Under the pieces are notes generated by a model. The model was not told the origin of the DNA. It saw nothing but the letters and a program-made list of their open reading frames with translations, and did no database searches. From the NCBI GenBank assembly GCA_004298045.1, contig SCRM01000008.1, forward strand, positions 124,001 through 188,000: DNA of 64,000 nt. The letters run 5' to 3'. Below are positions 27,503 to 36,666 of the stretch, piece by piece. Source of the DNA: Rhodanobacter sp. (GTDB lineage: Bacteria > Pseudomonadota > Gammaproteobacteria > Xanthomonadales > Rhodanobacteraceae). The translations under genes were made by a program, and so were the position numbers. The stretch's first letter is position 1. Each line of letters begins with the position of its first letter.

Positions 27503-29971
27503 TCAGGCGACCTTTGCCCTGCGTTCGCGGTCGGCGCGGGTTACCGCCGCGCGCAATTCCTCCGGTGCGAAATCATCCACCGAGATGAACTCGAACGTGG
27601 CGTCGCGCACGCGCCGGATCAGGTCGTGCTCGGCCTGGCTCAACACCCCGGCGGCCAGTGCTTCGGCGAGTTGGTCGTCGTAGTCGTGTGCCTTGAACTC
27701 GCCAGCCTTGAGCGCCTTGAGGAACTTGCGCTCGACCGGCTCGGCAGCGATCACTTCCGGCAGCAAGGCATTCATGCGGCCTACGGTGTTGTTGGCGGTG
27801 GGCGTGAGGTAGGTCCACTCGGCCAGGCGATCGCGCGCCTCGTTCGGGGCAGTGAGCAACGCGGCGACGCGACGGCCGAGGCGGTCGGACGGCGGCACCT
27901 CGCGGCGACCGAGCGGGAACACCAGCGCACGCAGCAGCCATGCCACCGGGCGCACCGGGAAGTTGCGGATCGCGCCGTCCAGCGCGTTCTGGATCAGCCA
28001 CATGCACTCGTGGAACCCCCACGCCAGGAACGGACGGTCCGCCTCGGGACGGTCGGTGTCCTCGTAGCGCTTGAGCATCGCGCTGGCGATGTAGAGGTAA
28101 CTCAGCACGTCGCCCAGGCGCGCGGAGAGTTTCTCCTTGAACTTGAGCTTGCCGCCGAGCACGCCCATGAAGGTGTCGGCGCACAGCGCGAGCGCGGCAG
28201 AGTAGCGGTTGAGTTTTTTGTAATAGCGCCGGGTGTAGGCGTCCCCGGCGGCCTCACCCAGACGCCCGCCGGTCAGGCCCATCGCGAAGCTGCGCATGGC
28301 GTTGGAGAGGCCGAAACCGATGTGGCCGAACAACGCGCTGTCGAAGGCGCGCAGCTTGTCGCCGTAGTCGGCCATGGTCAGCGCGTGCATTTCCTTCAGC
28401 ACGTACGGGTGGCAGCGGATCGCGCCCTGGCCGAAGATCATCAGGCTGCGCGTCATGATGTTGGCGCCTTCCACCGTGATCGCGATCGGCACCGAGGCCC
28501 AGCCGCGGCCGGCGTAATTGGACGGCCCGAGCTGCACCGCCTTGCCGCCGTGCACGTCCATCGTGGCGCCCGCGGTGACACGCGCCCATTCGGTGGCGTG
28601 GTACTTGGCGATCGCGGACGTCACCGCCGGCTTCTCGCCACGGTCGACCGCCGCCGCGGTCGACCGCGACAGCGCCGCGGTGGCGTAGGTGAGGCCGCCG
28701 ATCTTCGCCAGCGCCTCTTCCACGCCCTCGAAACGCGCCACCGCCAGCCCGAACTGCTTGCGCATGCGCGCATAGGCCCCGGTCGCCACCGCGCCCATGC
28801 GCATGCCGCCGGTCGCGTTCGACGGCAGCGAGATCGCGCGCCCTACCGACAGGCATTCCACCAGCATGCGCCAGCCATGGCCGGCCATCTCGCGCCCGCC
28901 GATCAGCGTGCCGAGCGGCACGAACACATCCTTGCCGCGCACCGGGCCGTTCTGGAACGGGATGTTGAGCGGGAAGTGGCGGCGGCCGATTTCCAGCCCC
29001 TTGGTTTCGCGCGGCAGGAGCGCCAGCGTGATGCCGATGTCGTCCTTGTCACCCAGCAAATGCTCGGGGTCGTACATGTGGAACGCGAGGCCGACCAGCG
29101 TCGCCACCGGCGCCAGCGTGATGTAGCGCTTGTCGAAGCTGAGCCGCACGCCAAGCGTCTCGACGCCGTCCACCGTCTGCTTGCACACGATGCCGGTGTC
29201 GGGAATGGACGTGGCGTCCGAGCCCGCATACGGGCCGGTCAGCGCGAAGCACGGGATCTCCTCGCCGACGGCGAGTTTCGGCAACAGCTCGTTTTTCTGC
29301 TCCTCGCTACCGTAATGCAGCAAGAGCTCCGCCGGACCGAGCGAGTTCGGTACCGCGACCGTCGAGGCCACCGTGGCCGACATCGAGTTGAGCTTCTGCA
29401 GCACCGCCGAGTGCGCCAGCGCGGAGAACTCCAGCCCGCCGTAGCGCTTCGGGATGATCATGCCGAAGAACTTGTTGCGCTTGATGAAGGCCCAGACTTC
29501 CGGCGGCAGGTCGGCCAGCTCGTGGGTAATCTGCCAGTCGTCGATCATGCCGCACAGCTCTTCGACCGGGCCGTCCATGAACGCCTGTTCTTCGACGCTC
29601 AACACCGGCTTGGGCTGCTTGAGCAACTCGTGCCAATCCGGCTTGCCGGAAAACAGCTCGCCCTCAAAACCCACCGTGCCAGCTTCCAACGCGGTGCGCT
29701 CGGTATCCGACAGCTTCGGCGTCACCTTGGCGAACAGCTTGAGCAGCGGTGCACTGATCTGGCGCTTGCGGAACCCACCGACAAGCAGCGGCAGCGCGAT
29801 GCCAAGCTCGATCACCAGCAGCACGATCATGGTCAGTGGCGCATCGGCCACCAGGCCAACCACCAGCGTTGCCACGGGGGCCGCGAAGGCAAACGTGCGC
29901 AGGCTGGCGCGGTGGTAGGCGCAGGCGCCGCTGGCAATCAACGCGGCAAGCAAAGTCAGGATCACGGACAT
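27503..29971 (-). CDS. fadE: Acyl-CoA dehydrogenase FadE
   Basis: First step of beta-oxidation, acyl-CoA to trans-2-enoyl-CoA. The 822 residues match the long FadE type (E. coli 814). Two N-terminal hydrophobic segments (residues 1-65) suggest membrane association. The dehydrogenase core has MIIPKRYGGLEFSALAHS, PCFALTGPYAGSDATSIPDT and VTAGATMDVHGGKAVQLGPS. A C-terminal DUF1974-type extension follows with SARLGDVLSYLYIASAMLKR. The ATG at 29971 begins MSVILTLLAALIASG. It lies 20 bp after the alpha/beta-hydrolase gene, so they form an operon facing a divergent TetR regulator. Confidence 0.95.
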   Translation of the reverse strand: MSVILTLLAALIASGACAYHRASLRTFAFAAPVATLVVGLVADAPLTMIVLLVIELGIALPLLVGGFRKRQISAPLLKLFAKVTPKLSDTERTALEAGTVGFEGELFSGKPDWHELLKQPKPVLSVEEQAFMDGPVEELCGMIDDWQITHELADLPPEVWAFIKRNKFFGMIIPKRYGGLEFSALAHSAVLQKLNSMSATVASTVAVPNSLGPAELLLHYGSEEQKNELLPKLAVGEEIPCFALTGPYAGSDATSIPDTGIVCKQTVDGVETLGVRLSFDKRYITLAPVATLVGLAFHMYDPEHLLGDKDDIGITLALLPRETKGLEIGRRHFPLNIPFQNGPVRGKDVFVPLGTLIGGREMAGHGWRMLVECLSVGRAISLPSNATGGMRMGAVATGAYARMRKQFGLAVARFEGVEEALAKIGGLTYATAALSRSTAAAVDRGEKPAVTSAIAKYHATEWARVTAGATMDVHGGKAVQLGPSNYAGRGWASVPIAITVEGANIMTRSLMIFGQGAIRCHPYVLKEMHALTMADYGDKLRAFDSALFGHIGFGLSNAMRSFAMGLTGGRLGEAAGDAYTRRYYKKLNRYSAALALCADTFMGVLGGKLKFKEKLSARLGDVLSYLYIASAMLKRYEDTDRPEADRPFLAWGFHECMWLIQNALDGAIRNFPVRPVAWLLRALVFPLGRREVPPSDRLGRRVAALLTAPNEARDRLAEWTYLTPTANNTVGRMNALLPEVIAAEPVERKFLKALKAGEFKAHDYDDQLAEALAAGVLSQAEHDLIRRVRDATFEFISVDDFAPEELRAAVTRADRERRAKVA

Positions 29972-29991
29972 CGTTGGCACCCTCGTTGCGG

Positions 29992-30882
29992 TTACATGGC
30001 ACGGGCGCCGCGATGGGCGTCCGCGTCGTTCAAGGTGTGGATGAAGCCGGCAATCTCGCGGGTGAACGCGTCGTTCGCGTCGCCGGCAAGCATGTGCGTG
30101 GCACCGGGCACCTCGACGTGCCGGGCGTGCGGTACCAGCTTCAGGAATTCGGCTACGGTGGCATGGGAGACCACGTCGCTGCGCGCGCCCGAGAGCAGCA
30201 GCACCGGCACGTCGATTCGCTGCGCGGCGGCGAGCAGACGCGGTTGATAACGCTCGCCGTCGTTGATGAAATCCCCGCCCAGCAGGGCCGGATCCCAATG
30301 CCAGCGCAGGCGGCCATCCGCGCCTGCGCGCAACAACGGCTTCAATTGGGCTTCGCTCTTGCGCCCGGCGCGCTGCGGCAGGTAGGCCGCAATGCGCTCG
30401 GCCGCCTCGGCATAACTGCCGAAGCCATCCGGGCACGCCTGCATGAAGGCGAGGATGCGTTCCACGCCGCGGGTCTCCCAGCGCGGCGTGATGTCCACCA
30501 GTACCAATGCACGAAACGGCACCGGCCGCGTTTCGCCGGCCACCACCAGGCCGAGCAAGCCACCCATCGACGCGCCGACCAGCACCGGCGGTTGCGGCTG
30601 GGTTCGCGCCAGGCCAAACAGGTCGTCGGCGAACTGCTGCATGCGGTAGGCGCCCCCCGGCAACCGATCGCTTTCGCCGTGACCGCGTGCGTCGAAGCTG
30701 ACACAGCGGCATCCCTGTGCTGCCAGCGCGGCCACCGTACCCCCCCACGCGCCGCGGGTCTGGCCGAAGCCGTGCGCAAACAGAAGGCCGGGGTGACCCG
30801 CTGCGGCATGGGTTTCCACCGCAAGACGGAGGCCATCGGCGGTGCGGAACCCAGACGAAGCAGTGGCGGTGAACGAATCCAT
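29992..30882 (-). CDS. Alpha/beta hydrolase
   Basis: Cytosolic esterase/thioesterase-like enzyme of 296 residues. The oxyanion region is LLFAHGFGQTRGAWGG. The nucleophile Ser is in VLVGASMGGLLGLVVAG, the acid probably in LLLSGARSDVV, and the His in VPGATHMLAGD. Its position directly upstream of fadE and opposite a TetR regulator suggests hydrolysis of an acyl ester or acyl-CoA feeding beta-oxidation; that role is inferred from context only. Confidence 0.85.
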   Translation of the reverse strand: MDSFTATASSGFRTADGLRLAVETHAAAGHPGLLFAHGFGQTRGAWGGTVAALAAQGCRCVSFDARGHGESDRLPGGAYRMQQFADDLFGLARTQPQPPVLVGASMGGLLGLVVAGETRPVPFRALVLVDITPRWETRGVERILAFMQACPDGFGSYAEAAERIAAYLPQRAGRKSEAQLKPLLRAGADGRLRWHWDPALLGGDFINDGERYQPRLLAAAQRIDVPVLLLSGARSDVVSHATVAEFLKLVPHARHVEVPGATHMLAGDANDAFTREIAGFIHTLNDADAHRGARAM

Positions 30883-30980
30883 ACGGGTGAGTATGGGGCG
30901 CGGATTCCACCACCGTCAACCTTGCCCGGCGTGCCCGCGCAGCGGATTACAAAGCGCAAAGCAGCCGTTACCATGTGCCG

Positions 30981-31559
30981 ATGGATTCCAACCACAAGCC
31001 CGAACGCACCCGCCTTACCGCGGAAAACTGGGAGCTCGCCGCGCTGCAGATGATCGCCGACCATGGCGTGGGCGCGCTGGCCGTCGAAGCGCTGGCACGC
31101 GAACTCGGCGTCACCAAGGGCAGCTTCTACTGGCATTTTCGTTCGCGCGAAGCGCTGCTGCAGGCAGCCCTAGATCGCTGGGAGGAATACGGCGAACGCG
31201 AGGTGCTGGGCCAGATCGAAAAGATTGCCGATCCCCGCCAGCGCCTGCCGGAACTGTTCCGTCGCGTTGCCCACGAGCTGCAGCCTCATCGCGTCTACGC
31301 CGCGCTGCTCAAGGCGCTGGATCACCCGTTGGTGGTGCCGGTGATGGCCCGCGTGTCGAAGCGGCGCACCGAGTTTCTCGAAACCGCCTACCGCGAGGCG
31401 GGGCTCGTGCCGCGCGAGGCGTTGAATCGCGCGCGACTCACCTACGCCGCCTACGTCGGCTTTCTGCAACTCAACTTCACGCTCGGCTTGCCGCGCCTGA
31501 ATCACGACGAGTTCGACAGCTACATCGAGCACATGATCGCCACGCTCATCCCGGCCTGA
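30981..31559 (+). CDS. TetR-family transcriptional regulator
   Basis: 192 residues. The N-terminal helix-turn-helix is recognisable (AVEALARELGVTKGSFYWHF) and is followed by a mostly alpha-helical ligand domain. It is divergent from the hydrolase-fadE operon with 98 bp between starts. It is therefore a likely repressor of that operon with an acyl-CoA or fatty-acid effector, by analogy with PsrA/FadR-type TetR proteins. The ATG at 30981 was chosen over a GTG two codons earlier. Confidence 0.87.
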   Translation: MDSNHKPERTRLTAENWELAALQMIADHGVGALAVEALARELGVTKGSFYWHFRSREALLQAALDRWEEYGEREVLGQIEKIADPRQRLPELFRRVAHELQPHRVYAALLKALDHPLVVPVMARVSKRRTEFLETAYREAGLVPREALNRARLTYAAYVGFLQLNFTLGLPRLNHDEFDSYIEHMIATLIPA

Positions 31560-31581
31560 GCGCCTGTCGAGTGCTCGCGAC

Positions 31582-31607
31582 AAACGGCGCTGCGGCGCCG
31601 TTTTTGT
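31582..31607 (+). terminator. Rho-independent terminator of the TetR gene
   Basis: AAACGGCGC pairs with GCGCCGTTT around a 4-base loop and is followed by TTTGTTG, 22 bp after the stop codon. Confidence 0.8.
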
Positions 31608-31692
31608 TGCGTGTTGCGTTCGCCCTTGCCTATGCCAGTAAGTGCAAATTACGGTCGCGCCTACCTTTTGCCGCAAGACCAGTGAGGACACG

Positions 31693-33471
31693 ATGGCCAG
31701 CACCCTGCCCGCGCTCGAGCGTTGGGTCAATGATGTCGCCGCACTCACCCACCCCGCCCACGTCCATTGGTGCGACGGTTCACAAGCCGAATACGACGCG
31801 CTGGTGGCGCATATGCTCGCCGACGGCACGCTGATCGAACTGAACCAGCAAACCCACCCGCGCTGCTACCTGCACCGCTCCGATCCGCGCGACGTGGCGC
31901 GCGTGGAACGCCTCACCGTGATCTGCCACGAGCACGAGGAAGACGCCGGCCCGAACAACCACTGGATGGCCCCGGCCGCAGCGCACGCGAAGATGGACGC
32001 ACTGTTTGCGGGCTGCATGCGGGGCCGCACGCTGTACGTGATCCCGTATTGCATGGGGCCGATCGACTCCACGCTCGCGCGCTGTGGCGTGGAAATCACC
32101 GACAGCCCGTACGTGGTTGCCAACATGCGCATCATGACCCGCATGGGCGCGGCCGCCCAGGCGCGCATCGAGCGCGAGGGCGAGTTCGTGCGCGGCCTGC
32201 ATTCGGTCGGTGAGCTCGATCCCGAGCGCCGCTGGATCATGCATTTCCCGGCCGAACGCCTGATCCAGTCGTTCGGCTCCGGCTACGGCGGCAACGCGCT
32301 GCTGGGCAAGAAATGCCACGCGCTGCGCATCGCTTCCAACCAGGGCCGCGATGAAGGCTGGCTGGCCGAACACATGCTGATCGTCGGCATCCAGAACCCA
32401 CAGGGAAAAACCCATTACATCGCCGCCGCGTTTCCTTCCGCCTGCGGCAAGACCAACCTCGCGATGCTGATTCCACCCGAGGGTTATCGCGCCGCCGGCT
32501 GGAAGGTATGGACGGTTGGCGACGACATCTGCTGGATGCGCCCCGGCGCAGACGGACGGCTCTATGCGATCAATCCGGAAGCCGGGTTCTTTGGCGTCGC
32601 GCCCGGCACCAGCGCTGCCACCAACCCCAACGCACTGGCCACCATCGCGCACGACACGATCTACACCAACGTCGCCGTCACCGCCGACAACCAGCCATGG
32701 TGGGAAGGCCTGCCGGGCACGCCGGTCACCGACTGGCAGGGCCGCCCGTACGACCCGGCCAACGGCCCGGCCGCCCATCCCAACTCGCGCTTCACCGCCA
32801 GCGCGCGCCAGTGCCCCACGTGGTCGGATCAGGCCGAGGCGCCGCAAGGCGTGCCGATCAGCGCGATCGTGTTCGGCGGTCGCCGGCCAAACCTGCTGCC
32901 GCTGGTGATGGAAGCGCGCGACTGGACCCACGGCGTGCTGCTGGGCGCCGCGATGGGCTCGGAAACCACCGCTGCCGCGGCCGGTGCCGTCGGCGTGCTG
33001 CGGCGTGATCCGATGGCCATGAAGCCGTTCTGCGGCTACCACTACGGCGACTACTTCGCGCACTGGCTCGCCTTCGACCGACCGGGCGCGAAACTGCCGC
33101 GCGTGTTCCACGTCAACTGGTTCCGCAAGGGCGCCGACGGCCGTTTCCTGTGGCCCGGCTTTGGCGAAAACCTGCGCGTGCTTGAATGGATGCTGGCACG
33201 CGTCGAAGGCAGCGCAAGCGGCATGGACACGCCGATCGGCACGTTGCCGCGCCCGAACGAGTTGAATCTTGCGGGCCTGAAACTCGCACCCGGTGCACTC
33301 GACGAACTGCTCGCCGTGGATCGTCCGGGATGGCAAGCCGAGCTTGCGGCCATCGGCGAATATCTCGCCGGCTTTGCGCCGCGATTGCCGCCCAAGCTGC
33401 ACGCGGAGCAGCAACGCGTGGTGGCCGCGCTCGCCACCCCGGCCCCGCGCGCAGCCACTGCCGTCGCGTAA
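31693..33471 (+). CDS. pckG: Phosphoenolpyruvate carboxykinase (GTP)
   Basis: Gluconeogenic decarboxylation of oxaloacetate to PEP using GTP. The 592 residues match the GTP-type enzyme. The kinase-1a P-loop with the reactive Cys is AAFPSACGKTNLAML, the metal site is in GDDICWMRPGADGRLYAINP and the GTP-site signature is FGENLRVLEWML. The ATG at 31693 follows GTGAGGAC, a good ribosome site. It is monocistronic with a strong hairpin downstream. With fadE, phaZ and sucCD it fits growth on fatty acids or stored PHB. Confidence 0.96.
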   Translation: MASTLPALERWVNDVAALTHPAHVHWCDGSQAEYDALVAHMLADGTLIELNQQTHPRCYLHRSDPRDVARVERLTVICHEHEEDAGPNNHWMAPAAAHAKMDALFAGCMRGRTLYVIPYCMGPIDSTLARCGVEITDSPYVVANMRIMTRMGAAAQARIEREGEFVRGLHSVGELDPERRWIMHFPAERLIQSFGSGYGGNALLGKKCHALRIASNQGRDEGWLAEHMLIVGIQNPQGKTHYIAAAFPSACGKTNLAMLIPPEGYRAAGWKVWTVGDDICWMRPGADGRLYAINPEAGFFGVAPGTSAATNPNALATIAHDTIYTNVAVTADNQPWWEGLPGTPVTDWQGRPYDPANGPAAHPNSRFTASARQCPTWSDQAEAPQGVPISAIVFGGRRPNLLPLVMEARDWTHGVLLGAAMGSETTAAAAGAVGVLRRDPMAMKPFCGYHYGDYFAHWLAFDRPGAKLPRVFHVNWFRKGADGRFLWPGFGENLRVLEWMLARVEGSASGMDTPIGTLPRPNELNLAGLKLAPGALDELLAVDRPGWQAELAAIGEYLAGFAPRLPPKLHAEQQRVVAALATPAPRAATAVA

Positions 33472-33479
33472 ACGGCCTG

Positions 33480-33513
33480 GGTTTGCATCGCCACGCCAAT
33501 GGCGATGCAAACC
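33480..33513 (+). terminator. Hairpin downstream of pckG
   Basis: GGTTTGCATCGCCA pairs perfectly with TGGCGATGCAAACC (14-bp stem, 6-base loop) 9 bp after the stop. No T-tract follows. Confidence 0.65.
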
Positions 33514-33578
33514 TTCCGGCGCAAAGGCGCATCCAAGCTGGCAAGATGCCTGCACCTTGTGCCCTCGCCACTCTGCGG

Positions 33579-34127
33579 ATGCCCGCCACGCCCATCGCAC
33601 CTGATCCGGATGCCGACGATGTGCGTGCCGCCAGCACGGGCGATCGCCTCGCCTTCCAACGCCTGTATCGGCGGCACGTGGATCGCGTGCATGGCGCGAT
33701 GTGCCGGCTCGCCGGTTATGACCGTGCCCGCGCGGAAGACCTCACCCAGGATGCGTTCGTGCGGGCGTGGCAGAAACTGCCGCAGTTTCGCCACGAGGCC
33801 GCATTCGGCACCTGGCTGTACCGGCTGGCGATCAACCTCGCGCTGATGGCGTTGCGCGCGCAGCGTGCCGACCCGGTCACCTTCGACGCCGCCGATACCC
33901 TGCCCGACCCCGCCAACACCCCGTTCTGCGCGGCCGAACGCGCAGAGCTGCAAGCCGCCATCGGCCGTCTGCCGCCACGCGCCCGCACGGTGCTGGTGCT
34001 GCACGACATCGAGGGCTGGCACCACGCAGAAATCGGTGCCGCGCTGGCGATTGCCGCCGGCACCTCGAAAGCCCAGTTGCATCGCGCGCGCACCCTGTTG
34101 CGCGCCGCCCTCGGAGGCTCGACATGA
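33579..34127 (+). CDS. ECF-type RNA polymerase sigma factor
   Basis: Sigma-70 family protein of about 182 residues. Region 2 has AFQRLYRRHVDRVHGAMCRL, AEDLTQDAFVRAWQKLPQFR and FGTWLYRLAINLALMALR. Region 4 has LPPRARTVLVLHDIEGWHHA and TSKAQLHRARTLLRAAL. The start may instead be the ATG at 33546, which has GGCAAG before it and adds 11 residues. The stop overlaps the next start (ATGA), so it is co-translated with a putative anti-sigma factor. The regulon is unknown. Confidence 0.92.
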   Translation: MPATPIAPDPDADDVRAASTGDRLAFQRLYRRHVDRVHGAMCRLAGYDRARAEDLTQDAFVRAWQKLPQFRHEAAFGTWLYRLAINLALMALRAQRADPVTFDAADTLPDPANTPFCAAERAELQAAIGRLPPRARTVLVLHDIEGWHHAEIGAALAIAAGTSKAQLHRARTLLRAALGGST

Positions 34128-34540
34128 GCGAACTTGAATGGCGTCGCGCCCTGCGCGACCTCAAACAACCCAGCACGCCGGCGCGCGATTTGTGGCCGGA
34201 TATTGCCGCTGCGCTGGATGCCACGCCGTCGGCAACCGCCAAGCACAAACGCCGGCCGTGGATGCTCGCCGCGGTGGTCGCTGCCGCATTCCTGCTGGCC
34301 GGCGGCATTGGCGCAAGCCTGCATGGACGCGCCGGACAAGACCTGGGTGACGCTGCGACCGCGCGGGTCACCCCTGCCGATCCACGCCTGCGCGGCGCCG
34401 TCATCGAGCTGGATGCCACCCGCGAGGTGCTGCAGGGTGCGCTGCAGCAAAATCCCGATTCCCCACTATTGCGGCGTTTGCTGGCGCGCACCGAACGCCA
34501 GCAGGTCGCATTGCAACACCTCGCCCACGAGGCTGGCTGA
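34124..34540 (+). CDS. Putative anti-sigma factor, single-pass membrane protein
   Basis: 138 residues. It has a soluble head (about 1-45), one membrane helix (PWMLAAVVAAAFLLAGGIGA, about 46-66) and a periplasmic helical tail with LLRRLLARTERQQVALQHL. There is no HxxxCxxC zinc motif, so it is not a canonical ZAS anti-sigma. Assignment rests on the topology and on translational coupling to the ECF sigma gene (ATGA overlap, GGAGG ribosome site). It could also be a co-regulated membrane sensor of another kind. Confidence 0.65.
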   Translation: MSELEWRRALRDLKQPSTPARDLWPDIAAALDATPSATAKHKRRPWMLAAVVAAAFLLAGGIGASLHGRAGQDLGDAATARVTPADPRLRGAVIELDATREVLQGALQQNPDSPLLRRLLARTERQQVALQHLAHEAG

Positions 34541-34545
34541 CGCTC

Positions 34546-35457
34546 ATGAAAACCTTCCTTGCCTGCATGCCGCTGCTGCTTTGCATGTCCGTCGGACAGG
34601 CCCTTGCCGGCATGCCGATCCGTCTCAGTCACCCGGCAACGCCCAGCGCGCGCATCCGCATCGCCAACGTGGCCGGAACGGTGCACGTAACCGCGTGGGA
34701 CCGGGCGCTGGTCGAAGTCAGCGGCGAACTCGGCGCCGGCGCCAAGCCGCTGGCGATCACCGGCACCAGCGCCAACCTCGCCATCGAGGTCGAATCGCAA
34801 GCCGGTGGCGGCTGGTTCAACTGGGGCAGCAACCGCCACATGGAGCCAACCAACCTCGATCTGCACGTGCCGCGCGGCGCCAGCCTCGACGTGCAGGTGG
34901 TCAGCGCACCGCTCAGCATCGACGGCACCGACGGCGGCACCGTCAAGGTCAACACCGTCAGCGGGCGCGCACGCATCAGCGCCCGTACGCCGCAACTCAC
35001 GGTCGACAGCGTGAGCGGCACGATCGAGCTGGCGGGACACGCCGCGCAGGCCAATCTGCAAACCGTGAGCGGCGACATCCTGGCGCCGGTGATCGGCGAT
35101 GCCGGGAAACTGCAAACGGTGTCCGGCCGCATTCAGGCCAGTGGCGGACCTTGGCGCAAGCTGTCGCTCAGCACGGTTTCCGGCGACGTGCAGCTTGCCG
35201 GCAGCTTGGTCAAGGGGGGGCAACTCACCATCGACAGCATGAGCGGCAATGTGCAACTGCAATTGCCGGCGGCGACCTCGGCCCGCTTGCATGCAAGCAC
35301 CTTCAGCGGCGATCTGCGCAGCGATTTCGGCAGCGCCATTGAACCCGGTCGCGGCAGCGGCCACACGCTCAATACCCGCCTTGGTGGCGGCGACGGCAGC
35401 ATCAAGGTGGAAACTTTCAGCGGCGATTTGCACCTGCGCAAGCCGAACCCGGATTGA
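34546..35457 (+). CDS. DUF4097-type beta-strand repeat protein, exported
   Basis: 303 residues with a Sec signal peptide (cleavage near QALAG). The mature part is a run of short beta-strand repeats with recurrent VSG/FSG turns (VNTVSGRARIS, VDSVSGTIELAG, LQTVSGDILAP, IDSMSGNVQLQ, ASTFSGDLRSD, VETFSGDLHLR). This is the pattern of DUF4097/DUF4098 (putative adhesin) beta-solenoid proteins. It lies 5 bp after the putative anti-sigma gene, forming a sigma/anti-sigma/effector cluster. The family is often found beside sigma-factor genes. Function is unknown; a cell-envelope role is plausible. Confidence 0.83.
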   Translation: MKTFLACMPLLLCMSVGQALAGMPIRLSHPATPSARIRIANVAGTVHVTAWDRALVEVSGELGAGAKPLAITGTSANLAIEVESQAGGGWFNWGSNRHMEPTNLDLHVPRGASLDVQVVSAPLSIDGTDGGTVKVNTVSGRARISARTPQLTVDSVSGTIELAGHAAQANLQTVSGDILAPVIGDAGKLQTVSGRIQASGGPWRKLSLSTVSGDVQLAGSLVKGGQLTIDSMSGNVQLQLPAATSARLHASTFSGDLRSDFGSAIEPGRGSGHTLNTRLGGGDGSIKVETFSGDLHLRKPNPD

Positions 35458-35625
35458 TCCCGGCGACCAGCACCCCATGCGCCGTCAGCGAGAAACCCCT
35501 GCGGCTGCATTTGCCGGCAAACCCGGAACCCCGGTGCAACCGGTGCGAGTAGTCGCGGCATCGCGGGGAGGTGTAACCGCCTGGTGCGCCAATCAGTCGC
35601 CGGATCAACTGCGTGCAGAAACCGA

Positions 35626-35650
35626 AACGCCGTCGCAAGGCGACGGCGTT
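35626..35650. terminator. Bidirectional terminator hairpin
   Basis: AACGCCGTCGC-aag-GCGACGGCGTT, a perfect 11-bp stem between convergent genes. Confidence 0.75.
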
Positions 35651-35677
35651 CGTGATTTGTGCCGCACACGAGGCGGC

Positions 35678-36589
35678 TCAGAGATCCTGGTGGTATTGCA
35701 CGTAAGGCGTGCGCGACTGATCCGGTTCCGGGCCCATTGGCGTACTGGTTGGCGTGCCGGAAGACCACATGTTTTGCGCGCCGACGCTGAGCGAGCCCTG
35801 CCACGGCAAACGCCAGGTCACGCCAAGGTCGATGCTGTTCCAGCGCCGATCCGGGCTGTAGCCATTGCCGGGGATACCGGCCAGCGGCGCCATCGTGCGC
35901 CCGATCAAGGTGCCACTGACGGCGCCGTGATCCACGCCAAAGCTGATTGCCTTTTGATCCAGTGTGCTGATGCCGAGCAGGTTGCCGGGCAACAGGTGGA
36001 TGCGGCCTACGCTTGCGCCGAGGTCGACGCCGCTCTTGGCGCCAAACGCCAAGCGGCCGCGCGCCTTGAGTTGCGAGCTGCTGTCGAAGCCGGACAAGCC
36101 GTCGACGCTGGGCGTAGCACCCGGCAATACGCGCGGCAAACTCGCCGCATTGGCAGTGCTGTTGGTACCCACGCTGACGCCCAGGCTGTAGCGCCCGTCG
36201 TTGTAGGTGGCACCGACTTCGCTGCCCACCACCCGCAGCGGGCTGTTGACCCACGACTGTTGGTTGACGTTGGCGTGCGCCTGCCAATTCTTGCTGAAGC
36301 CGTACTCAATGCCGGTGTTCATCACACTGGCGGCGTCGACCGCATGAAACGACAATGGCGTGCCGCGCAGCGCCTGTGCACCGCTGCGGCTGTCCGCCTT
36401 GACTGCGAGCAGGCGGCCGTCGGCGCCGCGCCACAGCGGCACCACGACGCCCGGCTGTACCTCGGCCATTTGGGCCGGCGGTTGCTGCAGAAGCCTGGCC
36501 GCAAGCTTGCCGTTGGTGTCGTCCACTGTCTGCCCGGCCGCCACGAGGGGCAGCAGACAAAGCAGCAGGGGAAGCAGCAAGCGGCGCAT
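35678..36589 (-). CDS. Unrecognised exported protein, possible outer-membrane barrel
   Basis: 303 residues with a clear signal peptide (RRLLLPLLLCLLPLVAAGQT). The mature part alternates hydrophobic and polar residues with many Gly, Asn and Ser turns (TGIEYGFSKNWQAHANVNQQ, GATYNDGRYSLGVSVGT, RGRLAFGAKSGVDLGASVGR, SIDLGVTWRLPWQGSLSVGA). This suggests a beta-barrel of about 10-12 strands. It ends in ...YHQDL without a terminal aromatic, unlike typical BAM substrates. I do not recognise a family. It has its own promoter on the minus strand. Confidence 0.7.
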   Translation of the reverse strand: MRRLLLPLLLCLLPLVAAGQTVDDTNGKLAARLLQQPPAQMAEVQPGVVVPLWRGADGRLLAVKADSRSGAQALRGTPLSFHAVDAASVMNTGIEYGFSKNWQAHANVNQQSWVNSPLRVVGSEVGATYNDGRYSLGVSVGTNSTANAASLPRVLPGATPSVDGLSGFDSSSQLKARGRLAFGAKSGVDLGASVGRIHLLPGNLLGISTLDQKAISFGVDHGAVSGTLIGRTMAPLAGIPGNGYSPDRRWNSIDLGVTWRLPWQGSLSVGAQNMWSSGTPTSTPMGPEPDQSRTPYVQYHQDL

Positions 36590-36638
36590 GGCGGATTCGG
36601 GTCTGCGACAATCAACGCGTCAGATGAATGGAAGCCGT

Positions 36639-36666
36639 ATTTTACATTTACCTAACATCGTTGCAA
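36639..36666 (-). promoter_or_regulatory. Sigma-70 promoter of the orphan outer-membrane-like gene
   Basis: Minus-strand -35 TTGCAA (36661-36666, four of six), 16-bp AT-rich spacer, and -10 TAAAAT (36639-36644, five of six), 50 bp before the ATG at 36589. This is the clearest two-box promoter in the window, in one of its few AT-rich patches. Confidence 0.65.

Noticed and set aside
27503-30919. fadE frame extended upstream across the hydrolase gene (1138 codons)
   Set aside because: The extension has no homology and overlaps the hydrolase in another frame. FadE begins at 29971.
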